A DNA stretch of 64,000 bases from Eledone cirrhosa (GCA_964016885.1 OZ024740.1:296614670-296678669); one strand, 5' to 3'; counted from the stretch's first letter, positions 38,469 through 51,900 are shown. Notes: a model not told the origin generated them from the letters alone. Program-made: numbers and translations.

Positions 38469-38663
38469 CTAAAAGATATAAGAATATGCTATAAACATAC
38501 ATGCAACTTTGTTTTTGAGTTTCTCCAATACTGATTGCAAATAATCATTTATAAGCAACTTATTTTTTAAATACCCCTACTTTTCATTAATATTAAAATT
38601 TAAGAAATAAAATGAATCAAAATTTCCCACTCAAATTGCAGTTACGATTTTTAGAAATTCTTG

Positions 38664-39682
38664 TTAGTGTGATACAACAAATACTTTTATTTTTGTTATA
38701 AACTTTTCTTTAGTTAAGGATATGCATGCAGCCTCACCTGTAACTTTTATGTTGTGAAGACTCGAACGTCGTTTGAACTTATCAAACCAGACTTTGCTTG
38801 GCTTGAATACAAAGTCCTCCACCCCCATTTCAGTCTTGAGCCTGTCAATAATGGGCAATGCTTTCTCACTGATTACATTTAAAGACAGAGGCATATTTTG
38901 ACGATTTTGGTCGTCGATCCAACTTTTGAGCAACTTTTCTATCCTATCCATAATCGGCTCACGATGTTTGGTCAACAATTTACTCTGTAGACTCGTAGCA
39001 TTCTCCCCAACTTTATTGACAGCCTCACTAATTTTTAAAACAGTCCAGACTATAGACTGGCCTAGGCCTAAGTTACGACTTATGGCAGATGTACCTTGCT
39101 CCTGTTCCTTCCTTTTCAAAACGTCCAGCTTTATTTCCAAAGTCAGGCTCTTCCTGATGCGTTTGGCCTTTCCATCTGCATCAGCAATATTCGCAGGACG
39201 TTTTGGGGCCATGAAATATGAAGTTATAAGATATGCCGTGATAATTATGCTCCAAAAACACGCCGTCGGGTTTTCTCTTACTTTGAATGACGTCATAACT
39301 CTTAACTGATCACTTCAGTTCGGCAAAAATTCTCTCACGCTAGTTTGCCGAACTGAAGTGATCAGTTAAGAGTTGTGACGTCATCGACCGATATCTGAAC
39401 ACGCTCGTGATTGGCCAGTTTCTCGGTAAGGTCAGTTAGTACGATAGCAGTAGTAACACAATTTTCCTAGAATTCGAATAGCAGTCAGTTTCCATGAATG
39501 CAAGGGGGAATTTATTGCTTACTACAGGTGGTGCTACGGTACAATATAAACAAAACAGGACCAAAAACCGTATCTGTGAATTTTTTTTACCGTAAATAGA
39601 CTTGATGGTAGTAATTACCCAAAACCGTATCTGTGAATTTACCGGATAAAGAACTACCATATATCGAGGACCCACTGTATAT
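38664..39682 (-). pseudogene. Tigger/pogo-type DNA transposon, N-terminal half of transposase
   Basis: From the methionine at 39,211 (MAPKRPANIADADGKAKRIR) leftwards there is a CENP-B/pogo N-terminal helix-turn-helix (LTLEIKLDVLKRKEQEQGTS, then AISRNLGLGQSIVW) and the second DNA-binding domain (LLKSWIDDQNRQNMPLSLNV, then ISEKALPIIDRLKTEMG and KVWFDKFKRRSSLHNIKVTG). It stops at 38,664 just after this domain, so the DDE catalytic region is absent. At 39,655-39,680, reading with the gene, CAGTGGGTCCTCGATATATG preceded by TA resembles a Tigger terminal inverted repeat with TA target site. The other terminus was not found. Inactive remnant. Confidence 0.8.
39289..39382. repeat. 39-bp inverted repeat upstream of the Tigger transposase
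   Basis: Arms 39,289-39,327 and 39,344-39,382 are reverse complements with one mismatch and a 16-bp spacer. The arms contain CTTAACTGATCACTTCAGTT and end in GACGTC. The structure lies between the putative terminal repeat and the transposase start. Confidence 0.92.
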
Positions 39683-39925
39683 ATATAAGAGAAGTTAGAG
39701 TTTTCCAAGAGATGTCAACATGAATGGACCTGTTATTTTTACCTAAAGACACTTTTTCCAATTCCACCCAGCCCGTCCCATCAATCTATCTTATTTCTCA
39801 TTCTTTCTTCTGATGAAGGACTGGTGTCCAAAACGTTAAGACCCTCTTCCTGCTATTTCAAGTGTCAACCAAATATATTCCTTCCATATACCGTACTGAT
39901 TGTGTTGTTATTTCTGTTTACCTTT

Positions 39926-39977
<52 letters not shown>

Positions 39978-40305
39978 ATGAAGTGAAGTGTTATATTATA
40001 TATATATATACAATAGGAATTTAGCTCAATACCATGCTAAATGCATTGAAGCATTTACAATTATTTCAACCTTTATTGCCCATAGAACTGCTTGGTGATA
40101 ACAAGTGCAAAAAATACTTGTATCAGAGGAAACATAAATGATACATTCACAGTGCAACCTACCTGTTGATTTTTCCTGTGCACCTGTCTCACATGAAGTT
40201 TACCATCTCTGTCTGTCTACATGTGATCTTGCTACATTACTTGTGTTTCTACTTACTTTTTCACAGCATATTAAACAAGGCCATTAACTTGATGGTTTCA
40301 GAGTT
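39683..40305. other. Non-coding sequence with (TA)n
   Basis: Contains a CTGATGA-hairpin-AAAAC segment (39,810-39,834), (TA)n at about 39,930-39,966 followed by (TG)n, and a short (TA)n near 39,998. No gene seen. Confidence 0.5.
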
Positions 40306-40985
40306 CTATCCTATTTCATCATTGTTACATCTGTTTTTCCACACTTGCATATAGGTTGGATGGGTCTTTTTCAGCACAGCATCACTCCACTCATCACATT
40401 CTGTCCTTATCTCTTCTGTGAGTCTCAGCAATTTGAGATCAGCTTTTACCACCACCACCCAGGTCTTCCTTACTCTACCTGATCTGTAGCTTCCTTCTGC
40501 TGGGATTTCCTGGCACTTTTTCACCCAGTGATCATCATCCATGCACATTATATGCTTATTCCAACACAGTTTTCTCTCTTGTACACCACCTCTGATTCCT
40601 CTTAGACCCAGTTCGTTGAAACTCTGCCTTTCTCTCACATTTACATTGCACATCCAACGAAGCATGGTTGTTTCATTTCTCTCCAGCCTACATGTCACTG
40701 ACCATGTTTCACTACCATGATGCATTGCACCTCACACACCGCCATCCTTTTGTATGTAGGGAGAAACATTTTTGTCAACAGTGAGTGTCTCTCTAAACTT
40801 ATTCAGATTTTATTTCTATATTTTCTGCTATGGGGGCTAGATATCAGCATACCAGTGTTCCAATGGATATCCAGTCATGGAGTCCTCTCTTATGACATTG
40901 AGGACTATAATGAACAGGATAGAGCTGAGAACAGATACCTGGTGGACTCCTTCTAGCATACTAAATTAATTTCTGTACTCATTGT
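40306..40985 (-). pseudogene. RTE-like LINE, two internal pieces, minus strand
   Basis: Reading leftwards, about 40,960-40,810 is a degenerate RT motif B to catalytic region (VHQ.S-VLSSILFIIVLN, WYADI in place of YADD). It is joined to the C-terminal domain from about 40,800, with HHGSETWSV, RLERNETTMLRWMCNVNVRE, RKLCWNKHIMCMDD and CQEIPAEGSYRSGRVRKTW, ending near 40,306. The zinc-binding part is deleted. Same family as the element at 54,451. Confidence 0.75.
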
Positions 40986-41716
40986 TAACTCTAACTTTGC
41001 TAACTGCACCCATGTACAGGGGTTATACAGCTCTCAAAGGCCATTCAAACTTCATTTGTGAAAGGGAACAATACAAACGTATACTGACATATTTGATTTT
41101 TGCAGTCCATTTAATGAAATACAGAAACATTTATTCTCTATAAATGGTGGCCCTGTGATTAAGTAGTGATGGAATTCAATCCATATCCCAATATGATGAT
41201 TGACATTAAGGAAACACATTATTGTAATAGCTCAGCATAGAACTTCTGATGAGATTTGAATCATTATTGTCTTTCAATTAAAACAGTTTTGTCTATCAAT
41301 TCTTGGCTATTCCATAGTCTCAACTCTAGGATGACATTGTGGAGTAAATCCCTAATATTAAAAAGGTGGTTTTACAGTTGCAATTTAATTTAATACTTAG
41401 GTTGGGTAAATATATTTACTGTCATAAGAGATAGTATAAGTACACCAATATGTTATAAATTCATATTTAATTTGTTTGATTAATGAAAATCATGTAAATA
41501 GAGGGAAATTATACATTATTTTATTGACAATATATTTTATTTATAAAGAAACAATAGGAAATGTTAGATAAAGGATATGTTGATTTCAGAAAATATCTAT
41601 CAACACATGTGAAAAGAAGCAACTATAATTTAGTATTAATATTGAGGAAAGCAATATTCTCTTTATGATCAAACTACTACATTGAACAGTGAATATCCTA
41701 TTGAATATCACATTTC
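40986..41716. other. AT-rich spacer, nothing recognised
   Basis: Low-GC sequence without open frames, repeats or motifs that I can name. Confidence 0.6.
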
Positions 41717-43275
41717 AACATAAACAGTGTGTAGATATTACATATACATTTCAACATAAACAATGTGTAGATAAGATACACATCTCAACATAAACTGTGT
41801 GTAGATAAAACATACACATTTCAACATAAACAGTGTGTAGATATTACATACACATCTCAACATAAACAGTGTGTAGATAAGACATACACATCTCAACATA
41901 AACTGTGTGTAGATAAGACACACACATCTCAACATAAACAGTGTGTAGATGAGACACACACATCTCAACATAAACAGTGTGTAGATGAGACACACATCTC
42001 AACATAAACAGTGTGTAGATGAGACACACATCTCAACATAAACAGTGTGTAGATGAGACACACATCTCAACATAAACAGTGTGTAGATAAGACATACACA
42101 TCTCAACATAAACAGTGTGTAGATAAGACATACACATCTCAACATAAACAGTGTGTAGATAAGACACACATCTCAACATAAACAGTGTGTAGATGAGACA
42201 CACATCTCAACATAAACAGTGTGTAGATAAGACACACATCTCAACATAAACAGTGTGTAGATAAGACATACACATTTTGACATAAACAGTGTGTAGATAA
42301 GACATACACATCTCAACATAAACAGTGTGTAGATAAGACATACACATCTCAACATAAACAGTGTGTAGAGAAGACATACACATTTTGACATAAACAGTGT
42401 GTAGATAAGACATACACATCTCAACATAAACAGTGTGTAGATAAGACATACACATCTCAACATAAACAGTGTGTAGATAAGACATACACATCTCAACATA
42501 AACAGTGTGTAGATAAGACATACACATTTTGACATAAACAGTGTGTAGATAAGACATACACATCTCAACATAAACAGTGTGTAGATATTACATACACATT
42601 TCAACACAAATAGTGTGTAGATAAGACACACACATCTCAACATAAACAGTGTGTAGATAAGACACACACATCTCAACATAAACAGTGTGTAGATAAGACA
42701 TACACATCCCAACATAAACAGTGTGTAGATAAGACATACACATCTCAATATAAACAGTGTGTAGATAAGACACACACATCTCAACATAAACAGTGTGTAG
42801 ATAAGACATACACATCTCAACATAAACAGTGTGTAGATAAGACATACAAATCTCAACATAAACAGTGTGTAGATAAGACATACACATCTCAACATAAACA
42901 GTGTGTAGATAAGACACACACATCTCAACATAGACAATGTGTAGATAAGACATACACATCTCAACATAAACAGTGTGTAAATAAGACACACACATCTCAA
43001 CATAAACAGTGTGTAGATAAGACACACACATCTCAACATAAACAGTGTGTAGATAAGACATACACATCTCAACATAAACAGTGTGTAGATAAGACATACA
43101 CATCTCAATATAAACAGTGTGTAAATAGGACATACACATCTCAACATAAACAGTGTGTAGATAAGACACACATCTCAATATAAACAGTGTGTAGATAAGA
43201 CACACACATCTCAATATAAACAGTGTGTAGATAAGACATACACATCTCAACATAAACAGTGTGAAGATAAGACAT
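41717..43275. repeat. 36-bp minisatellite, about 43 copies
   Basis: Tandem units of type CATCTCAACATAAACAGTGT followed by GTAGATAAGACATACA, 36 bp long, with some 34-bp units lacking an AC. Copies 1-4 (41,717-41,860) and the 42,580-42,610 unit are more divergent (ATTTCAACA, TATTACATAC). The minus strand reads as a twelve-residue hydrophobic peptide repeat (CLIYTLFMLRCV) because the period is a multiple of three. Frame breaks at the 34-bp units argue against coding. The array ends about 135 bp downstream of the P450 stop codon. Confidence 0.95.
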
Positions 43276-43410
43276 ACAACAATCTTCCATATATTAATTA
43301 TTAATTTTATGACAATCTCTAAATAATATTAAAAAAGGGGAAATATTAGTTCATTAAAATAGCATTTCAACCCATCCCTGTGTTGAACCACCATACTATA
43401 ATTACAACAA

Positions 43411-43568
43411 TTATCTATAAGTCAGTTTGATAGAAACAGGATTCAAAGGTTTCAGTACCAACTCTGAGGATGGAGAAAGATCTTCTATCTGTTGAGTTGT
43501 TTCAAGATTAAATTTTCTGAGAATTTGTGATAAGACAATTTTCTCTTCTAACATGGCAAACTTTTGTC
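43411..43568 (-). CDS. Cytochrome P450 (CYP4 family), last coding exon
   Basis: C-terminal exon of a microsomal monooxygenase. The acceptor ATTTCAG precedes 43,568; the exon opens with the last two bases of a Gly codon, giving GQKFAMLEEKIVLSQILRKF, the helix L segment right after the heme cysteine in CYP4 enzymes. It then runs through a variable stretch to LVLKPLNPVSIKLTYR and TAA (43,411-43,413). The length and the beta-sheet end fit CYP4 proteins. Phase matches the upstream heme exon exactly. No AATAAA was seen in the 135 bp before the minisatellite. Confidence 0.93.
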
Positions 43569-43892
43569 CTGAAATTATAAAAAAAATATTTTGAAGGTTA
43601 ATTTCATTTCAATGTAACAGAAAATTTTCAAAATATTTAGTCAATATTATCGTCTATTAGTTATTTTAGATTTACAGTACAACGTATTACATTTCCTAAA
43701 AATATTTATATCATTGAAATGTTGAAACAATTTCTGAACTTAGATCATATAATATTCTAAAAGGTTGAAAGGATTCTTCAGTTGTATCAAATATATGACA
43801 CATTCCCTAGTGATGTGATTTACATGATAAATGCACTCAGTATACTTTATAAAGTGATATGAAGTGTACCCAACCATCACAAGCATGCCAAA

Positions 43893-44235
43893 TTGTCAGC
43901 TGGCAAAATGGTATATTGCAGGTGTGAATTCAAATCCCACAGACGGCGCTGTACTCGTTTTTCCCCTCTCCAATGTTTATATACCCAATTTTTTAGTTTA
44001 TTTTTCATAGTAAAAAAAAACGTTGACATTTCTAAATTTCCTATCACTCAACGGTTCTAAAACTAGATTGTTTACACTCCATGTGATAGTAAAATTTGTC
44101 AGCTGGTGCTTTAGTGTAAAGGTTAGCACAGAGAAACAATATGTTACAGGCATGGGTTCGAATTCCATGGATAAAATCTTTTCTGTCTTCAGTATTTGTA
44201 TGCATAGTAAAAAAACGTTGGTGCTTTTAAAACGT
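43893..44235 (+). mobile_element. Two copies of a tRNA-related SINE
   Basis: TTGTCAGCTGG starts at 43,893 and again at 44,096. Each is followed by a tRNA-like head; the second has TAGTGTAAAGGTTAGCAC (A box) and GGGTTCGAATTCC (B box), the first GTGAATTCAAATCCC. Each then has a body ending CATAGTAAAAAAACGTTG. The copies are about 140 bp long, 203 bp apart, and lie in the last P450 intron. They are not functional tRNA genes: the cloverleaf is imperfect. Confidence 0.6.
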
Positions 44236-44429
44236 GCACAAAAAAAATATGTCTTCAAATGGTCTTATATATATATATGTGTGTGTCTTTTAATGGTATC
44301 TTATAAACTCATATGGGCACATGAAAAAAGTTACTAAATCTTGTATTCAGAAGGTACAGAAAAATCTGGGCCTTAAAACCTTGGGTAGTACCTTTGTTCC
44401 ATGTATGAACATAAATATATAATGTGTAG

Positions 44430-44710
44430 GCACGTGGCTGGTGTAGGCATGTGGCTGAGAGGTTAGAGAATTGGATTGGCAATTGTGAGGTTGAAATTTC
44501 AATTCTTGGACCGGGTGATGTGTTATGTCCTTGAGCAAGACACTTTACTTCACATTGCTCCTTCTGCCTGGATTTGCGACCGACAGATAGTATTAGCAAT
44601 TGGAAAGACCAATGGAAACATTGCTTCCTTGGTCCAATTTGACGAGCTCGACCCCACTTGTTAAGCAAATGAGGTATGGGATCTTGTTGATCGACTGTCG
44701 ATATATATAA
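44430..44710 (+). mobile_element. tRNA-derived SINE (5' part)
   Basis: A-box-like TGGCTGAGAGGTTAGAGAAT and B-box-like GAGGTTGAAATTTC, then CCTTGAGCAAGACACTTTAC, the same body motif as the SINE at 32,613. The 3' end differs: it lacks the GGAAGGGCAT tail and ends near GAGGTATGGGATCTTGTTGA. It lies in the last P450 intron. Confidence 0.75.
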
Positions 44711-44908
44711 AATGTATTGAAGACATGTGGGTTTTTTTTTGTTTTAGACATATTTGAACAAGTAATATATGAAGTAAAAATTAGAACGATAAGAAATTCA
44801 CATACGCTTCATTATTGAGATATGTCTATATATTAATTTGATTATTACTAATAGTACATTCAAGGGATTTACCATTTACACTCAATGTCACTTAATCCTG
44901 TATCATCA

Positions 44909-46489
<1,581 letters not shown>

Positions 46490-46556
46490 CCATTTTGAAA
46501 TCCTCAGCAGCTACTCGTCCAATCAGAGGCACTGATGGAGAAATACGCTGAACCTC
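46490..46556 (-). CDS. Cytochrome P450 (CYP4 family), ExxR exon
   Basis: 67-nt exon, acceptor CTATTTTCAG, donor GTGAGT. It encodes EVQRISPSVPLIGRVAAEDF and KM plus the first base of the next Gly. EVQR supplies the invariant helix K E-x-x-R pair, followed by the S/Y-P-x-VP-x-xxR stretch seen in CYP4 (R.YPSVPLI.R). Phase agrees on both sides. Confidence 0.93.
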
Positions 46557-46679
46557 CTGAAAATAGAACATTTGATTGATTACTATTCTCACCATAATAT
46601 TGATATTGAATTATTTCAGTTTCTCAATTGACTTTTAAAGATTTTGTTTAAAGACTTTTAATAATACTTATTGAATAAA

Positions 46680-46745
46680 ATCAAAGGAAATTAAAAAAAT
46701 AACAACCACCATCATCATCATCATTATCATCATCATCATCATCAT
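46680..46745. repeat. (CAT)n microsatellite
   Basis: ATCATCATCATC repeats in the P450 intron, consistent with the reverse complement of the (GAT)n tail of an RTE-like LINE or SINE. Confidence 0.9.
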
Positions 46746-46889
46746 TAGTAGAGTTTTTCCTCTTCTTTTTAGATTGTTTCCATTTCTTGCCGAGTGATTT
46801 CCCTGACACCTAGGGCAGAGTAACTGCATACATTGATAAACCACAAAATAAGCACACCAGATTGTTTACATCACACACTTTACACATCA

Positions 46890-49725
46890 TAATCACCATT
46901 TTTAAGTCCATTTTTCCATGCTTGCATGGATTGGATGGGTTCATCTCAGCACAGCATCTCTCCACTCACTCCGTTCCTTCGCCATCTCCTTTGTGAGTCT
47001 CAGAAATTTAAGGTCAGCTCTCACAACCTCTGCCCAGGATTTTCTTGGTTTACCTCTACTGCAGCTTCCCTACACTGGGATTTCCTGGCACTTCTTCACC
47101 AAACAATCATCATCCACATCTCATCTCCATATCAACACATTCTTCTCTCTTGCACACCACTTCAGATTCCTCTTAAACCCAGTTTCTCATTCAGATCATC
47201 CAAACATTGATTTTCTCTCACATTTACATTCCATATCCAAGGAAGCGTGGTTGCTTAATTTCTCTCCAGTCTACACATCATGTCCTTTGCAGTTACAGCC
47301 CACATTTCACTACCATCCAGCATCCCACTTCACACACAGACATCATACAGTTGTTTTTTTTTGTATGTAGGGAAAAGCCTTTTGTTATCAACTGTGAGAA
47401 TAGCTTTCTAAACTTATTCCATCCTCTCCTTATTCTAGCTATTATGCTCAAGGCCGGATTTAATTGGGGGCAAAGGGGTTAATTGTCTTAGTGGGGGTTC
47501 TCCACCAGTGACGGCTGTTGCAATTTATTTGTACCCTCAGCTGGGCTTTTTAGTTTTAGGATGGTTAAATGTTTTGAATTTAATACCTGTATGTATAACT
47601 TTTCAATTCCAATTAATTGTGCCAAGCTAACTTTGATATGTAAAATGGGAGGGAGGGTTGCTGAGTATTCTAAATTTTTGTGTATGAGTCCCCCCAAGGT
47701 CTGAAACCAACCCTGCTTATGATGTCAGAGCACCTTCCTCTGCTGATAATTAAGTCACCTAGATAGCAGAAGCTATAAACCACTTCTATAGATCCTTCCT
47801 GTGATTGAAAAGGGTTTATATCCTTGATGCACTTCCCTTCAATTACTCCTGGGTATCCTCAACATACAAAGTGTTCCCTTCCTATTAGTCAACCTGTTAT
47901 CCCACTGCATCTTTTGTGTACCAAGGATTTACATTTGTATACATCATATAGAGCTTATGCATACTCTTTTTCTATATATTGAGCAGGGCCACTTACAAGC
48001 ATTTTAGTTTTGACTAAGTTTACTCTCAGACATTTTTTGATTCCAAATTCTGTTTCCATAGATGGAACTTATTCTCTAGTTCTTTTATGGATTTAAGTAT
48101 AAGGACCAGGTCATCCATGTAAAGAAGCTCCCAAGGGCAGCCAGTTTTAAACTCCTCTGTTATGGCCTGGAGAAATATGATGAATAGTAGTGGGCTAACA
48201 ACTGAATCCTGATGATCTCCAACTAAATTCCTCACTAAACTCACATCCTATTCTCTCTTTGTACATAGCTTGCGCTGCTCTCACAACCCATTCTTCTACA
48301 CCTATTTCTTTAAGGACAACCAGATAATAAATCGAGGTATTCTGTCAAAGGCATTTCTACATCAACTAATGGTAACTATAGTAACTTATTCTTGGTTAGA
48401 AACTTCTCTCTTGTTGTCTCACTAATAAGAGGGCATCAATAGGCATGAAACCAAACTGCATCTCATCTAATCTGACTCTTTCCCTAATTAGTTGTGCTAT
48501 AACTCTTCCCATCACTTTCATAACTTGGTCTATTAGTTTTATTCCTCTGTATTAGCTCCTTTCTAGAGCATCACCTTCACTCTTGTAGCAGTTTATAATT
48601 GTACTGCTGCACCAGTCATTGGGTTTGACGCCAATCTGTATTACCTGATTGATTATACTAGTTCAACTCCTACTTCTCCCAATGCTACTATCTCTGACAG
48701 TCCTGCATTTTTACCTTTCTTCATCTCCTTAATTGCTTCTTCAGCTTCTCTCTGAGTTGTATATACCTGTTGTCTAGCTTCTCTCTTAGCTATCTGGGAC
48801 TCGTCTCTGCTACTACTATTTCTCCAGTCTTTTCACACCTGTCTCTTGGCTTAAATGGCTCTATCCACAGTGCTGTTCCACCACCTGGTTACCCTGTGTC
48901 TAGCTGGTACTTTGCTCTAATCACATGTCTCATCAGTAGTTCACAAAATGTTGTCATGCAAGAATTTCCAACTGTCCTCTCTATTATATGTATCTAGCTC
49001 ATCACCCCTCTCATCAAATGCAACCCATAAGGACCTTTCTAAACCTATCTGTAACTGAAAGGTCCTTTAGCTTCCAAACCCCTGTTACCATGTTTTCCTG
49101 TGTTTCGTGTTCTGACTTGTATTTAGTCTGATGTCACTAATAACTAGCTTGTGTTTGGCATCATATTCTTCCCCAGGTAAGGCCTTAGAATTTATTACAG
49201 TCCATTACAAGCAAGAAATCAATCTGGCTTGTGTATTACCCTGATTGCTATATGATTGGATGGCTAGCCAGTTTCTGGAAATTTGTGTTGCAGATGTTTA
49301 GTTCATTTGCCTCACAGAATTCCAGGTGCCTTATTCTTTCTTCATGTCTTGAGTCATAGCCATAGCCACCATGATCTTTACAGAAAATGTCCTGATACTG
49401 CTCCACATGTCCATTGAAGTCAGCTGCCATGATGATGAAGTTTGTTTCATCAATAGTTGAGGTTGTCAGTAAAAGTTCCTCATAGAACCTGCCCTTTGTT
49501 CTTTACTATGCCTGTGGTGCACAAGTAGATGTAATTGTTACTATTCTATTTCCTTCAGCTATTCTAAGTTTGATAATTCTGTCACTTACTCTAACTACCT
49601 CTAACACCTTATCGATCTATTTCTCAGCAAGAAGAATGCCTACACCACCTACCCCAATGTTATTTCCTACCCAGCAGATTGTATCTCCATGCTGTTTGCC
49701 TGTGAGTAGACCCGCTGAGTTACAA
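46890..49725 (-). pseudogene. RTE-like LINE, long decayed copy in the P450 intron
   Basis: Orientation is minus. The 3' end is near 46,890 (CCATGCAAGCATGGAAAAAT on that strand). Moving 5', the C-terminal domain lies at about 46,930-47,400, an RT stretch at 48,026-48,244 (LLFIIFLQAITEEFKTGCPW, MDD instead of ADD), the RT N-terminal region at 48,300-48,650 (LDEMQFGFM, NCYKSEGDALERS, GIKLIDQVMKV), the linker at 48,700-49,050 and the endonuclease at 49,200-49,725 (AADFNGHVEQYQDIFCKDHG, GVGGVGILLAE). Many stops and frame changes. The domain order matches the copy at 54,451, so this is an older, almost complete insertion. Confidence 0.85.
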
Positions 49726-50090
49726 GTATATCATTTGTTTATACATGTGCACATTATCTGTTTAAAATCATATTTACAACAGAATGATAATCATTAATAT
49801 AAGAATGCTCAATTATTTACAATTTTCATAATTATGGCATATAATCAAATAACATTATGTAAAAAAATTACATAGATTATTATCTTTCTCACAGTGATAG
49901 TGCTCGTCTCACTAAATATGCCATACCTGATAAAACAATTTTTTGCACTTCTTGCAGTGATGGTAAGCCAGGGGGTCATTCTAAAACAATTTTCTGTTAC
50001 TTTTCTGATCATTTTTAGTGCTCCTGCAATTACTGGTATCGTAACCACCTTCAGATGCCACATTTTTTTTAATTTAACATAGTTCTCAAA

Positions 50091-50945
50091 CCCATGAGGG
50101 GTTTATGGCTGTCCATAGAAACTTCCCTATACTGATGACCTGGCTCTTATAGCTCAATATGAGGAAGAGCTTCAGAAAAGTTCCTGTTGTAGAAAACTAG
50201 AATCAAAATGACTCAAAATAAACTTAAAGACCAAAGTTTTAGTAAGTAGGAAAGAAGACAGGACTCTGGTTCCAACAGGGAAGTGGCCATACTGAATATG
50301 TAGACAAGGAGTATATCGGAACTCTATACAATGTACACAATATAAAACTTTGGTATAAAATTGTGTAGAGGGATTGTAGGAAACTTAATAAAATATGTAG
50401 GATATATATGTGGCAGATGTACAGGAACAGTTTGTAGTAAGGGTCATGGGAAATATATATTTTCCCATCTCAGGAAGGTACCATATAAGTAATTGTTAGT
50501 TTCTATTAATTGAGAGATTTATTTAGCAGTAGAGGGAGTTTCTCTAAGAGCATATTAGCTAAAATAAGAAGAGGCTAGAACAAGTTCATGGAGATATACT
50601 TCTGTTTATAATAAAGGTCTTTTCTCTACAAGTTAAGGGTAGATTATATAATGCCTGCATGAGAAGTGTAATGCTGTATGGGTGGTAATTGTAGAAGACA
50701 TAGGGAGACTAGAGAGAAATGAAGCAAGCATGCTCCATTTGTTGTGCAATGTTAGTTTGCATGAACAACAGAGCATGGATGAAATAAGAACAAGGCTGGG
50801 TTATAAGAGTAATAAGATGTAGTGTGCTGGTTTGGTCATGTGATACATAAGGATTAGGGACACTAGGTGAAGATGTACCAGGTGATGTCAGTGGAAGGAC
50901 TGAGAAAGACCTAGGCAAAGATAGAGCAGATCTCAAAAGGCTGAG
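50091..50945 (+). pseudogene. RTE-like LINE 3' fragment
   Basis: Degenerate RT end (CPxKLPYTDDLALIAQYEEE, Y-T-DD), then VSRKEDRTLVPTGKWPY, remnants of the zinc insert, then GRLYNACMRSVMLYG, RLERNEASMLHLLCNVSLHE and part of the last domain to about 50,945. Multiple stops. It lies in antisense orientation to the P450 gene and ends about 50 bp from an exon. Confidence 0.78.
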
Positions 50946-50996
50946 TTTTATTCCTAGTTTTAAGCTATTATGATCATCCTTAGAATTTCTAGTTAC

Positions 50997-51061
50997 CTTG
51001 ATAACACAATCTAGATAGACCAATTTCTTAAGTTGTTGCTGTATGTGTTCTTCAGTTGCAT
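50997..51061 (-). CDS. Cytochrome P450 (CYP4 family), helix J/K exon
   Basis: 65-nt exon, acceptor TTTTATCACAG, donor GTAACT. It contributes the end of a split Asp and ATEEHIQQQLKKLVYLDCVI plus K, matching the CYP4 pattern in which L.YLDCVIKE precedes the E-x-x-R motif. It sits between two RTE-like LINE insertions: one ends about 50 bp downstream (50,945), and a larger one lies at 46,890-49,725 in the same 4.4-kb intron. Confidence 0.93.
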
Positions 51062-51148
51062 CTGTGATAAAATAATAGAACAATCATATATTCTCAAACA
51101 ATGGATAATTTACAAGAACATAATATCTAATATTTAGATATGATGTTT

Positions 51149-51240
51149 CAAATGTTTTAGTGATTAGAGTATGATCCCTAACGGGATCATTATCAAATCA
51201 CTAAAACATTTGAAAAAACCCCTTGCCTTCAAGGGGTTTT
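51149..51240. repeat. Nested hairpins in P450 intron
   Basis: Outer arms CAAATGTTTTAGTGATT (51,149-51,165) and AATCACTAAAACATTTG (about 51,195-51,212) enclose a second pair, ATGATCCC (51,171-51,178) and GGGATCAT (51,183-51,190). Immediately after is AAAACCCCTT / AAGGGGTTTT with a 5-6 nt loop (about 51,216-51,240). It looks like the end of a foldback or transposon; the family is unknown. Confidence 0.75.
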
Positions 51241-51900
51241 GTCAATTAGATCGATCTCAGTACTTTGTCTGGTACATATTTTATCAACATATTGAGGGAA
51301 TATAGGAAAAGAAAGTAACTTCCATAGAACAGACTACTGCAAGATTGTCAATCCTAAAATATATAATAAAATTACTTGAATAACCCAAACATCTTAAAGG
51401 AGAGCCTAATACAAAGACAAGATGGTCATTTATGTAACACTTGTGAATACAGGACTGCTTTATCAAAGCTGGCTTGGAACTAAACAACAATGAGAAGAGT
51501 TTCTTTTTATAGATTTTATGTCTAAAGCAAGCAAGGATGTCTTTGTTTGATCTACTACAAATAGCAACAACATCTTCAAATCACATGTTACTGACTTAAA
51601 ACCTGGACATATTGCATAGTTTTAGATTCTCTATATTTAAACATAAAATTGGGCCAGTCATGATTGAAATACTTGTTGATGATTGTTCCAGTCAACATAT
51701 GCTTAACTAATTTGCTAATCCAGCCTTGGTAAGCTATGCATGTAGGGAAAATTTACATTCAGCTTCCAGTAACTGAATTTCTGTCTGTAAATTCTATCTA
51801 AGTCAATCATATAGATCACAAATATGTGGTTTGTGTAGCTGACCACTTTAAATAGTGGACAAACTAAGCTATCCCTTTCTACTGGCCTACAGAATACCCT
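51241..51900. other. P450 intron, unassigned
   Basis: AT-rich DNA, several short open frames without recognised motifs. Possibly decayed transposon sequence. Confidence 0.4.

Noticed and set aside
42173..43253. Minus-strand ORFs of 332 and 221 codons with a CLIYTLFMLRCV peptide repeat
   Set aside because: The 36-bp period is a multiple of three, which creates in-frame peptide repeats automatically. 34-bp units shift the frame, and no gene features flank it.
44096..44175. Functional tRNA gene with a B box GGGTTCGAATTCC
   Set aside because: No complete cloverleaf, and a second diverged copy 203 bp upstream shares non-tRNA body sequence, so it is a SINE head.
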